NCBI GenBank assembly: GCA_046727735.1
Contig: JBKPDF010000115.1
Span: 1 to 27,014, forward strand
DNA from: AP-16 sp046727735
GTDB lineage: Bacteria > Pseudomonadota > Alphaproteobacteria > Rhizobiales > Xanthobacteraceae
DNA: 27,014 bases
Direction: 5' to 3'
The stretch's first letter is position 1, and each line of letters opens with the position of its first letter. This document shows, in pieces, positions 7,047-14,829 of this stretch. Below the pieces are notes generated by a model that worked only from the letters and a program-made list of their open reading frames with translations, searched no databases and was not told where the DNA came from. A program made the position numbers and the translations under genes.

Positions 7047-8213
7047 ATGAAAGTCTTCGACACGCTGGAGCGGCAGCGCAACTGGTCGGACGACGAGCGC
7101 CTCGTGCTCGATCAGGTGCGGCGCGTCGCCGAGGAAGTGATCGCGCCGAGAGCCGCCGAGATCGACCGTACCGGCGCGTTCCCGTGGGACAATGTCCGCG
7201 CGCTCAACGCGATCGGCGCCAACGCGATCTTCGTGCCGGCAGCATTCGGCGGGCTCGGCATGTCCTACCGGCTCTATCTCGCGGTGGTGAAGATCATCGC
7301 CGAGGCCTGCGCCTCGACCGGGATCATCTATTCCACGACGTTCAACGGCCTGAAATCCCTGATCGACATCGGCAGCGCGGAGCAGAAGCAGCGGCTGTTG
7401 CCACGCATCGCGGCGGGCGGCCTCGGCGCGCTCGCGATTACCGAGCCGACGGCCGGATCCGACGCGACCGGCATGAAGACGCGATTCACGCCGGACGGAG
7501 ATTCGGTCGTGGTCGATGGCGGCAAGATCTTCATCACCAATGGCGATGTCGCGGAGCTGATGCTGCTATTCGGCAAGTGGTCGGAGCTCGGCGACGACAA
7601 GGGGGCGATCACCGCGCTGCTGTTCGAGACGAGCACCCCCGGCTTCGAGGTGATCCGCAAGGAGGACAAGATGGGTCACCGCGGCTCGTCGACGGCGGCG
7701 ATCGCCTTCAACCGCTGCGGCGTGCCCCGCGCGAACCTGCTCGGCAAGCCCGGCGAGGGCTTGCAGATCTTGCTGGCAGCGCTCAACAAGTCGCGCCCGA
7801 GCGTTGCCGCCCATGCACTGGGCATCGCGACCGCCGCGTTCAAGGATATGGTCGCGTACATGAACGAGCGCGTGCAGTCGGGGCGGCGCATCGTCGATTT
7901 CCAGGCCAACCAATTCCTGCTGGCGGACCTTGCGACCGATCTCGCGATGACCGAGCGCTGGCTCGATTACGTCGCCGCGCTCGCCGACGCGGAACATTGC
8001 GAATACGGCGTCGAAGCTTCGATGCTCAAGCTGCGCGCTTCCGATCTCGCCATGCGGATCGCGACCGAGGCGGTGCAGATGCACGGCGGCTACGGCTATA
8101 TCCGCGATCTGCGAGTCGAGCGGCTGATGCGCGACGCCAAGATCACCCAGATCTGGGAAGGCACCAACCAGATTCACCGCCAGCTGATCGGCCGCAGCTT
8201 TGCAACAAAATGA
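7047..8213 (+). CDS. Acyl-CoA dehydrogenase
   Basis: A 388-residue FAD enzyme that introduces a 2,3 double bond into an acyl-CoA and passes electrons to ETF. The flavin/substrate signature ITEPTAGSD is at 131-139. The C-terminal signature MHGGYGYIRDLRVERLMRD is followed by IWEGTNQIHR, whose Glu (E371) aligns with the short-chain/butyryl-type catalytic base. Length is normal. It sits 198 bases after the hydratase across a repeat, same strand, so it is probably in the same transcript. Logical order with its neighbours is ligase, dehydrogenase, hydratase. Chain length and substrate are not readable. Confidence 0.92.
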   Translation: MKVFDTLERQRNWSDDERLVLDQVRRVAEEVIAPRAAEIDRTGAFPWDNVRALNAIGANAIFVPAAFGGLGMSYRLYLAVVKIIAEACASTGIIYSTTFNGLKSLIDIGSAEQKQRLLPRIAAGGLGALAITEPTAGSDATGMKTRFTPDGDSVVVDGGKIFITNGDVAELMLLFGKWSELGDDKGAITALLFETSTPGFEVIRKEDKMGHRGSSTAAIAFNRCGVPRANLLGKPGEGLQILLAALNKSRPSVAAHALGIATAAFKDMVAYMNERVQSGRRIVDFQANQFLLADLATDLAMTERWLDYVAALADAEHCEYGVEASMLKLRASDLAMRIATEAVQMHGGYGYIRDLRVERLMRDAKITQIWEGTNQIHRQLIGRSFATK

Positions 8214-8245
8214 CGGGTTTCATCGGCCGGTCGGCTTCTCGCTAG

Positions 8246-8340
8246 TGTAGCCCGGATGAAGCGAGCGCAGAGCGCTCGCGAAATCCGGGGATGCCACTCC
8301 CGGATTACGCATCCCTGCGCGATGCTTCATCCGGGCTACA
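8246..8340. repeat. REP/BIME-like palindromic repeat (possible bidirectional terminator)
   Basis: A perfect 17-base inverted repeat, TGTAGCCCGGATGAAGC (8246-8262) and its complement (8324-8340), encloses a smaller perfect hairpin GCGAGCGC-AGA-GCGCTCGC (8261-8279). It lies between two convergent genes, the acyl-CoA dehydrogenase (+) and the cupin (-), about 25-30 bases from each stop. It probably works as a shared transcription end or mRNA stabiliser. The GTAGCCCGGATGAAGC type is a widespread bacterial intergenic repeat. Confidence 0.8.
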
Positions 8341-8362
8341 GCTCTGTCGCGTTTCGATATCG

Positions 8363-8746
8363 CTAGCATTCCTGCCCAACTTCGTCCGCCACGGGCGAGG
8401 TCACGACCAGAAACACCAAGTCGGTCAGCCCCGAGTTGGCGATCGAGTGCTCGACGCCGGGCGGCAGGAAGATCACGTCGTGCTTGCGCACGACATGCGT
8501 CTCATTGCCGATCTCCATCAGCGCCTCGCCTTCGAGCACGTGATAGACCTGCTCCTGGACCTTGTGGGCGTGCTTCTTCACGTAAGCCATCGGCTGGTAC
8601 ATCGAGATGCGGTAATCGATGTGGCGCGTCTCGGCATTCTCCGGCCGCACCAGCGGCTTCGACAGCGCGCCGCCGAAATGATCGGGAAATTCCTTCCACG
8701 GCACTTCGGCGATGTTGCGGATGAACCACTTTCGCGGTTGGGGCAT
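8363..8746 (-). CDS. Cupin-domain protein
   Basis: A 127-residue single-domain cupin. Motif 1 has H59, H61 and E65 in KKHAHKVQEQVYHVLEG. Motif 2 is LPPGVEHSIANSG with H100 and N104, so a three-His-one-Glu metal site is intact. Small cupins act as isomerases, lyases, dioxygenases or metabolite sensors; the substrate here is unknown. Start at 8746 is the ATG 14 bases after the stop of the ThDP enzyme, so the pair is co-transcribed. A frame continuing upstream to 9460 only shadows the ThDP gene. It may act on the carboligase/decarboxylase substrate or product (inference). Confidence 0.85.
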   Translation of the reverse strand: MPQPRKWFIRNIAEVPWKEFPDHFGGALSKPLVRPENAETRHIDYRISMYQPMAYVKKHAHKVQEQVYHVLEGEALMEIGNETHVVRKHDVIFLPPGVEHSIANSGLTDLVFLVVTSPVADEVGQEC

Positions 8747-8760
8747 GTCGCAATCCCGAT

Positions 8761-10557
8761 TCACTTCACCGGCGCTTCCTCGCTCGGCAAGAACCGCTCT
8801 CCGAACACCGGCTCCCGGTACGGCGTCGGCGGGAGCTGCCAGGCGCCGGTCGCCGGCGGATGCACGTTGGCATCGACGTGGACGTCGAGCACGAACGGCC
8901 TGTGCGCGGCAATCGCGTGCTCGAGCGCGCCTTCGAGCTCCTCGGACTTCGCTACAGTCACGCCCTCGGCGCCGCTGGCGCGCGCCCACGCGGCGAAATC
9001 CGGATTGTAGGGCGCTTTGTTGCTGCCGCGATAGAACGCGGTGCCGAGCTCTCTGCCGCCGAACATGCCGGTCTGGATGTCGCGGATCGAAGCCCAGGAG
9101 AAATTGTTCCAGACGAGCCAGACCACCGGGATGTCGTATTCGACCGCCGTGCACAGCACGTGCGGCACCATGCTGAAGCAGCCGTCTCCGGTGATCGCCA
9201 CCACCGGCCGCTCCGGCGCCGCGAGCTTGGCGCCGAGCGCGCCCGCGGCTCCGAACCCCATGCCGGAAAAGCCCCAGGAGTTGAGCATCGTCTGCGGCCG
9301 CCGCGCCTTCCAGAACTGCATGTACCAATTGTGATTGACGCCGACGTCGCAGGCGAGGATCGCATCCTGCGGCAGCACGTTCCGGCAAGCGGCAACCACG
9401 CGCTCCGGGCGGATCGGCGAAGCATGGATCGCGAAATTCGGTGCGATGTGAGCGTCCCACTCGGCTTGCCAGCCGCGGATGTCAGCGTGCCAGGCTTTGC
9501 GCGCCTCGGCCTCGGCGGGCCGCCGCTCGAGCTCGGCGAGCAGCTGGCGCAGAAAGGTACGCGCATCGGCCGGAATGCCGAGGTCCGGCGGATAATTGCG
9601 CCCGAGTTCGTCGGGATCGATGTCGACGTGGATGAGCTTGCTGTGCGGAAAATTCCAGGAATAACCCGGCAGCCACGAGGAGGCCGAGCGGTCGTCGAAG
9701 CGGGCTCCGACCGCGATCACGAGATCGGCGCGCCGGCCCGCCTCGTTCGCCGGATAGGCGCCGTTGCGTCCGATGAAGCCCAGCGACAGCGGGTCCGTCA
9801 TGTCGATCGAACCGAAGCCGTTCGGCGAAGCGATCACCGGAATGCCCAGCTTGTGCGCGAGCTCGGTGAGTTCCGCGCCCCCTTCCGACAGCGTCACGCC
9901 ATGGCCGACGAAGAACACCGGCCGCTTCGCTTGCGAGATCATCTTCAGCGCCGCCGCGATCTGCTCGGATGCAGCGCCGCTGCGCTGCGCGCCGAACGGC
10001 GGTGCCGAGGGCGGCACCTCGACCTCGTCGGCTTCCTGGAACACGTCGTAAGGCACGTCGAGATTCACTGGACCCGGCCGTCCGGACAACATCGTGGTCA
10101 TCGCTTGGCGCAGCGCGAGCGGCAGCATGTCGACCCGGGTCGGCTGAAAGCTGCGCTTGACCACCGGCCGGATCACGTTGACGAAATCGGCCTGAAAATG
10201 CCGGTTGATCTCCTGGAACGGGCTGCGGTTGAACTGCGAGGTCGGCACATTGGCGGTGATCGCGAGCAATGCCGAGGAATCCGCCAAGGCGACCGCGAGC
10301 GGCATGATGATGTTGGCCGATCCCGGACCGCAGGAGGTCAGCGTCGCCGCCGGTTCGTGACGCACGCGGAAATAGGCGTCCGCCATGTGGCCGGCGACCT
10401 GCTCGTGGCGCGGCGAGACGAGCTTGATGCGATCGCGCGCGTCATAGAGCGCGTCGAGCATGCCGACATTGCCGTGGCCGCAGATCCCGAACACGTAGGG
10501 AATCCTGTTGCGGATCAGGTATTCGGCGATCAGCTCGGCGCCCTTCATGTTCGGCAT
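8761..10557 (-). CDS. Thiamine-diphosphate enzyme, acetolactate-synthase-like
   Basis: 598 residues with the three-domain layout of the acetolactate synthase/benzoylformate decarboxylase superfamily. The catalytic Glu that activates ThDP is E52 in SPRHEQVAGHMADAY. The central domain (about 190-340) follows. The ThDP-binding motif starts at GDG 457 and ends at NN 484-485 (WLVWNNFSW). It could be a carboligase, decarboxylase or hydrolase of a 2-keto acid or dione. It is not confidently the biosynthetic IlvB: there is no IlvH/IlvN partner, and the operon is catabolic. The start at 10557 has AGGA about 8 bases upstream; the frame extends to 10860 but that part covers the flavoprotein gene. Followed by the cupin, preceded by the flavoprotein 50 bases upstream. 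Confidence 0.87.
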   Translation of the reverse strand: MPNMKGAELIAEYLIRNRIPYVFGICGHGNVGMLDALYDARDRIKLVSPRHEQVAGHMADAYFRVRHEPAATLTSCGPGSANIIMPLAVALADSSALLAITANVPTSQFNRSPFQEINRHFQADFVNVIRPVVKRSFQPTRVDMLPLALRQAMTTMLSGRPGPVNLDVPYDVFQEADEVEVPPSAPPFGAQRSGAASEQIAAALKMISQAKRPVFFVGHGVTLSEGGAELTELAHKLGIPVIASPNGFGSIDMTDPLSLGFIGRNGAYPANEAGRRADLVIAVGARFDDRSASSWLPGYSWNFPHSKLIHVDIDPDELGRNYPPDLGIPADARTFLRQLLAELERRPAEAEARKAWHADIRGWQAEWDAHIAPNFAIHASPIRPERVVAACRNVLPQDAILACDVGVNHNWYMQFWKARRPQTMLNSWGFSGMGFGAAGALGAKLAAPERPVVAITGDGCFSMVPHVLCTAVEYDIPVVWLVWNNFSWASIRDIQTGMFGGRELGTAFYRGSNKAPYNPDFAAWARASGAEGVTVAKSEELEGALEHAIAAHRPFVLDVHVDANVHPPATGAWQLPPTPYREPVFGERFLPSEEAPVK

Positions 10558-10607
10558 GGTTCGTCCTGCCTTTCGGTTCCGGCGCCTCAGTCTAATGCAT
10601 CCCGAGT

Positions 10608-12299
10608 TCAAGCCGCCATGTGTTTGGCCGCGATGTAGCCGAACGTCAGCGCCGGACCGAGCGTGATGCCGGGGCCCGGATAGGCGCCGTTCATGATCGA
10701 GCTCATGTCGTTGCCGCAGGCATAGAGATTCCCGATCGGCCTTCCGGCGGCATCGAGCACCCGCGCGTTCTCGTCGGTCACGAGACCGCTCGCCGTCCCG
10801 AGATCGCCGGGATAGAGCACGATCGCATAAAACGGGGCATGCTCGATCGGCGCCACGCACGGGTTCGGCGCGTGGTCTGCATCGCCCATATAGCGTTGAT
10901 AGATGTCGCTGCCGCGGCCGAACTCGCGATCGATGCCGTCCCGCGCACCTTCATTGTACCGCGTCACGGTGTCCACCAGCGCGCCGGCATCGATGCCGAG
11001 TGCGCCGGCAAGCGCGCCGATCGTCTGCGCCTCGATCAAATAGCCGCTGCGCACGTGCTCGCGCACCGAGAACGAGAACGGCTTCACGGCGCCGAGCCCG
11101 TAGCGCCATAAGAACCGGCGGTCGCAGATCAGGTAAGCCGGGATGCAGGACCCGTCGTCACCGCGCCGGAACATCGCCCGGACGAATTCATGATACGAGC
11201 GCGCCTCGTTGGTGAACCGGCGACCGCGCCGATCGACGGCGATCACGCCGGGCTTGCCGCGATCGGTCACCGTGTGAGGAAAGATGCCCGGCGAGCCGTC
11301 GCGCCGCGTGAAGCGGGAGACCGGTGCCCAGAACGCCCCGTTCGCATTCTGTTCGCACACGCGGCCGCCGGCGGCCGTCCCGAGAGCGAGCCCGTCGCCG
11401 GTGTTGTCGGGGCAAGCGGCCGAGAGCATTCCGGCTTCGGCCGGCAGATATTTCTGACGCATTCCGCGGCCATGCGAAAAACCGCCGGTCGCCAATACCA
11501 CGCCGCGTCTCGCTCGAACCTGTTTGCGGCCTCCGCCGCGGCGCTCGTGCGCGACCGTCACGCCCGCAACCTTGCCGTTCTCGCAAACCAGATCGGCGAC
11601 GTGCGTGTTCAGCGCGAGCTCGACGTTGTGCCGCAACAGCGAGTGCAACAGGCGTGCCGCGAGCGCATTTCCGAGGTAGAGCGAGCTGCCGCGATCCGCC
11701 AACAACCGCTGCCAGCCGTAGCGCGCGATGAGCGACGCGACCCGCCCGGCCGAGCGCCAAGAGCGGCCGGCGTTGCGCAAATGCCGCAGATCGGCGCGGT
11801 CGATCATCATGCCGCCGAACAGCATGAATTCCGGCAGCGGCCGGCGCAGCAGCCGAAAATTTTCGCCGAGCGCTCGGCCGTCGAACGGCACCGGCTCGAG
11901 CACGCGCCCGCCTCCCGTCGCTCCCGGCAGGCTCGGATAATAATCCGGATACGCGAGGACCGGCCGAAAGCGCAGCGAAGTCTTCTGCTCGAGATAGGCG
12001 ACCGCCGCATCGGCGTTCGCGAGAAATGCCGCGCGCAGCGGCTCGTTGAAGCTTCCGGAAACGGTGTGGCTCAGATAAAGCCGTGCCTGTTCCAGGCTGT
12101 CGGGGCGGCCGGCCTCGCGCATCTTGGCGTTTGCGGGCACCCAGGCCATCCCGCCCGACAGCGCCGTCGTGCCACCCACCTGCGCCGATTTCTCGATCAG
12201 CAGCACGCGCATGCCTTCCGCCGCCGCCACCGCGGCCGCGGTCATTCCGGCCGCGCCCGCGCCCAGCACGATTGCGTCGTATTCGTCGGCAACCGGCAT
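10608..12299 (-). CDS. FAD-dependent oxidoreductase, KstD/fumarate-reductase flavoprotein family
   Basis: A 563-residue FAD_binding_2-type protein. The N-terminal dinucleotide fold is VLGAGAAGMTAAAVAAAEG (GAGAAG at 13-18) followed by IEKSAQVGGTTALSGG. The C-terminal block GDLGTASGLVTDENARVLD, then NLYACGNDMSSIMNG and YPGPGITLGPALTFGYIAAKH, is the signature of 3-ketosteroid-delta1-dehydrogenases and relatives. Members desaturate a ketone ring or reduce an enoate. No other steroid gene is present, so the substrate is probably a smaller keto compound. It lies between the aldolase and the ThDP enzyme, same strand. The ATG at 12299 is directly before the FAD fold. Confidence 0.88.
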   Translation of the reverse strand: MPVADEYDAIVLGAGAAGMTAAAVAAAEGMRVLLIEKSAQVGGTTALSGGMAWVPANAKMREAGRPDSLEQARLYLSHTVSGSFNEPLRAAFLANADAAVAYLEQKTSLRFRPVLAYPDYYPSLPGATGGGRVLEPVPFDGRALGENFRLLRRPLPEFMLFGGMMIDRADLRHLRNAGRSWRSAGRVASLIARYGWQRLLADRGSSLYLGNALAARLLHSLLRHNVELALNTHVADLVCENGKVAGVTVAHERRGGGRKQVRARRGVVLATGGFSHGRGMRQKYLPAEAGMLSAACPDNTGDGLALGTAAGGRVCEQNANGAFWAPVSRFTRRDGSPGIFPHTVTDRGKPGVIAVDRRGRRFTNEARSYHEFVRAMFRRGDDGSCIPAYLICDRRFLWRYGLGAVKPFSFSVREHVRSGYLIEAQTIGALAGALGIDAGALVDTVTRYNEGARDGIDREFGRGSDIYQRYMGDADHAPNPCVAPIEHAPFYAIVLYPGDLGTASGLVTDENARVLDAAGRPIGNLYACGNDMSSIMNGAYPGPGITLGPALTFGYIAAKHMAA

Positions 12300-12346
12300 G
12301 ATTCCGTCTCAGCAGCCAGGGTGCCGGCCGAGCGAGCACTGCGAGC

Positions 12347-12409
12347 GAGCGCCGGGCCCATGACCATGAATCCAACGATCATGGCCTGTGGTCATGGGTT
12401 CCGGCGCTC
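12347..12409. repeat. Intergenic palindromic repeat
   Basis: An imperfect inverted repeat of about 20 bases pairs GAGCGCCGGGCCCATGACCA (12347-12366) with TGGTCATGGGTTCCGGCGCT (12389-12408), around a 22-base loop that itself holds ATCATGG. It fills the centre of the 190-base gap between the aldolase stop and the flavoprotein start. No ORF is supported in the gap. It may fold in the operon mRNA and separate aldolase expression from the downstream genes. Confidence 0.7.
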
Positions 12410-12489
12410 CCGCGGAGCCTGCCCGGACGTGATCCGGGGCGGTCGGCCGGAACGACGGCGTCGATTGTTCAGCCGGAAGGCCGCAAAGC

Positions 12490-13281
12490 TCAATAGGTCT
12501 TCGCCGCGGCTTGCGGCATCTGCCCGCGCGCCTCGCGCACCGCGGCAGCCGCGGCGTTGGCCAGCAGCCGCGCGTCGTTGAGAATGGTGCAAAGCTGATA
12601 GCCGTCACCGAAGCGGCGGATCGCGGTCTTGGCGCCGTCGGTATGCACGCCGGCAATCTTGCCGTGCTTGCGAGTCGCGAAGGCGATCTGCTTGATCGCG
12701 TCGATGACCTCCGCATCCTGCGGATCGAGGCTCGGCGGCACTTTTCCCATGCTGAGCGACAGATCCGAGGGGCCGACGTAAATCCCGTCGAGGCCGTCGA
12801 CCGACGCAATGGCTTCGAGGTTCTTCAGCGCTTCCCGCGTCTCGACCATCGCGAACAGCAGGATCTCATCGTTGGCGTGCTGCCAATAATCGGCGCCGCC
12901 GTAGAGCACCGCGCGGTTCGGCCCGAAGCTGCGCGAACCGCGCGGCGGATACCGGCAGGCATCGACGAATGCCTCGGCCTGCGCCTTCGAATTGATCATC
13001 GGACAGATCACGCCGTAGGCCCCGGCGTCGAGCAGCTTCAGCGTGAGGATCGGCTCGTTCCACGGCACCCGCACCATCGGAACCGCGGGGGTGGTTGAGA
13101 TCGCCTGCAGCATCGCCACCGCCGACTGGTAATCGACCGCACCGTGCTGCAGATCGACCGTGACGCTGTCGAACCCCTGATGCGCCATGAGCTCGGCCGA
13201 ATAGGAATTGGCGAGCGACAGCCAGCCGTTCAGCACGGTGCTGCCGCCGGCGAGAAGTCTCCGCAGCTCGTTCTTGCGCAT
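12490..13281 (-). CDS. HpcH/HpaI-type class II aldolase
   Basis: A 263-residue metal-dependent aldolase that cleaves 2-keto-4-hydroxy acids, often to pyruvate plus an aldehyde. Key residues are visible: H46 in VDLQHGAVD (base), R71 in VRVPW, the loop GSRSFGP (116-121), and metal ligands E147 (AMVETREAL) and D173 (VGPSDLSLSMG). Length fits the 2-keto-3-deoxy-rhamnonate / HpaI group. The ATG at 13281 has AAGGA about 8 bases upstream, preferred over a longer frame to 13341. It is the first gene of the minus-strand operon and diverges from an enolase-superfamily dehydratase that could supply its substrate. Substrate specificity is inferred only. Confidence 0.9.
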   Translation of the reverse strand: MRKNELRRLLAGGSTVLNGWLSLANSYSAELMAHQGFDSVTVDLQHGAVDYQSAVAMLQAISTTPAVPMVRVPWNEPILTLKLLDAGAYGVICPMINSKAQAEAFVDACRYPPRGSRSFGPNRAVLYGGADYWQHANDEILLFAMVETREALKNLEAIASVDGLDGIYVGPSDLSLSMGKVPPSLDPQDAEVIDAIKQIAFATRKHGKIAGVHTDGAKTAIRRFGDGYQLCTILNDARLLANAAAAAVREARGQMPQAAAKTY

Positions 13282-13459
13282 CGGCTCATCCTTCTGTCCG
13301 GATGGTTGCGGGCACCAGGTGGGCTCCGCGCGTCTCCTCACCGGTCATAAACACCCGGCGGGGCGATGACAATGCGGATCGGCCGCGGTTCCGGCTGGTC
13401 GGGAGGCCGCTGGGAATCTAGCATCGCGCCGCGAGCGGACGGCGTTGCGGGAGGAATTG
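13282..13459. promoter_or_regulatory. Divergent intergenic region between aldolase and dehydratase operons
   Basis: 178 bases without a gene. They must hold the promoters of both operons. I see no confident -35/-10 pair and no strong operator palindrome. A ribosome site GGGAGGAATTG precedes the dehydratase ATG at 13460. Shared control of the two operons is implied by the arrangement, but no regulator gene is nearby. Confidence 0.45.
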
Positions 13460-14659
13460 ATGAAGGTCGCAGAACTCGAGATCCTGCGCTGCGGCGCCGG
13501 CTGGCGGAACTACAATTTCCTGAAGCTCACGACCGATGAGAGGATCGTCGGCTGGAGCGAGTTCGACGAGGGTTTCGGCTCGCCGGGCGTCGGCACGGTG
13601 ATCGAGCAATTGGCCGGCCGCGTCGTCGGCCGGCCGGTAAGCGCGCATGAGGCAACCCACGCCGAGCTCTATTGTGCGACCCGGCCGGCGGCGGGCGGCG
13701 TCGTCACCCAGGCCATGGGCGCGATCGAGAACGCGCTGCTCGACGCCAAGGCCAAGGCGCTCGGAGTGCCGTGTTACGAGCTTTTCGGCGGCAAGCTGCG
13801 CGACCGCATCCGGCTCTATTGGTCGCACTGCGCGACATGGCGGATCAATCACCCGACGGTCTACAAGCCGGCGATCACCGACCTCGACGGCGTCAAGGCG
13901 ATCGGGCGCGAAGTGCGCGAAAAAGGCTTCGGCGCACTCAAGACCAACCTGTTCGTCTATCGTGACCGCAAGCCGCAAGGTTGGCGGCCGGGATTCGGCA
14001 GCCCGTTCTACCCGGAGCTCAATGTCGACAAAGCGCTGCTGCGCAATCTGCGCATGCACCTCGAGGCGCTGGACGACGGTGCGGTGCCCGATGTCGATCT
14101 CCTGCTCGACCTCAATTTCAATGCGAAGACCGAGGGATATCTGAAAATCCTGCGGACGCTGCGGGATTTCGACATGTTCTGGATCGAGATCGACAGCTAC
14201 AACCCCGAGGCGCTGGGCTACATCCGCCGGCAAAGCCCGCATCCGATCAGCTCGTGCGAGACGCTGTGCGGCATGCGCGAGTTCCTCCCGTATTTCCGCG
14301 AGCAGGCGATGGATGTCGCGATCATCGACGCGGTGTGGAACGGGGTTTGGCAATCGCTGAAGATCGCGGCCGCGGCCGAGGCGTACGAGCTCAACGTCGC
14401 GCCGCATAATTTCTACGGCCACCTGTGCACCATGATGAACGCGCATTTCTGCGCCGCGGTACCGAACCTGCGCATCATGGAAATCGACATCGACCGCGTG
14501 CCGTGGGACCACGAACTGTTCACCCGCGTGCCGAACATCGAGAACGGCCATCTGGTGGTACCCGATACGCCCGGCTGGGGCACCGAGCCCAACGAGCAGG
14601 CCTTGCGCGCGCATCCGCCGATCGAGGAGGGCGGGCTCTTGCGGCGGGTGACGCCCTGA
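13460..14659 (+). CDS. Mandelate racemase/muconate lactonizing (enolase superfamily) protein, probable acid-sugar dehydratase
   Basis: A 399-residue two-domain enolase-superfamily enzyme; members abstract the proton next to a carboxylate. The metal ligands are D217 (LLLDLNFN), E243 (FWIEID) and E267 (SSCETL). A His-Asp dyad is H316 (VAPHNFYGHL) and D290 (IIDAVWNG). The second-strand position reads K161-T-N (ALKTNLF), not the usual KxK. A His-Asp dyad with KxN suits a dehydratase of an acid sugar, but this is inference. The ATG at 13460 follows GGGAGGAATTG. Its neighbours, a keto-acid aldolase and a sugar transporter, support dehydration to a 2-keto-3-deoxy acid followed by cleavage. Confidence 0.87.
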   Translation: MKVAELEILRCGAGWRNYNFLKLTTDERIVGWSEFDEGFGSPGVGTVIEQLAGRVVGRPVSAHEATHAELYCATRPAAGGVVTQAMGAIENALLDAKAKALGVPCYELFGGKLRDRIRLYWSHCATWRINHPTVYKPAITDLDGVKAIGREVREKGFGALKTNLFVYRDRKPQGWRPGFGSPFYPELNVDKALLRNLRMHLEALDDGAVPDVDLLLDLNFNAKTEGYLKILRTLRDFDMFWIEIDSYNPEALGYIRRQSPHPISSCETLCGMREFLPYFREQAMDVAIIDAVWNGVWQSLKIAAAAEAYELNVAPHNFYGHLCTMMNAHFCAAVPNLRIMEIDIDRVPWDHELFTRVPNIENGHLVVPDTPGWGTEPNEQALRAHPPIEEGGLLRRVTP

Positions 14660-14829
14660 AGGGCTCCGGTCCAATTCGATGGGAAATCCCAATTCGGGTC
14701 GAAAACTCCCCCTGCCAAACCGCCCCGTTTTGACCTAAGCTTGCCCGCAAGCGGCGAGGCCCGAACCGCACCGGCAGGTTCCGGGCCGATGAGAAGAACC
14801 GCTGCGCGATTCGGCCTGGGAGGAACCAC
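14660..14829 (+). promoter_or_regulatory. Intergenic region before binding protein, with CCAATTCG direct repeat
   Basis: 170 bases with no gene. CCAATTCG occurs twice (14671-14678 and 14689-14696) with an 18-base period around GGGAAATCCC. A related pair, CAATTCG then CAATTCC, lies near 20204-20223 ahead of the Liv operon. This could be an operator. A good ribosome site, GGGAGGAACCAC, directly precedes the ATG at 14830. No promoter is certain. Confidence 0.3.

Noticed and set aside
6845..8245. Plus-strand 466-codon frame
   Set aside because: Out-of-frame reading of the acyl-CoA dehydrogenase, Arg-rich, no motif.
8363..9460. Cupin as part of a 365-residue fusion
   Set aside because: The upstream part is an out-of-frame reading of the ThDP gene; the ATG at 8746 starts a complete cupin.
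8860..10638. Plus-strand 592-codon frame
   Set aside because: Antisense of the ThDP enzyme, whose catalytic Glu and GDG...NN motifs are clear.
11190..12581. Plus-strand 463-codon frame
   Set aside because: Antisense of the FAD-dependent oxidoreductase.
13418..14692. Minus-strand 424-codon frame
   Set aside because: Antisense of the enolase-superfamily gene, which has all its ligands.
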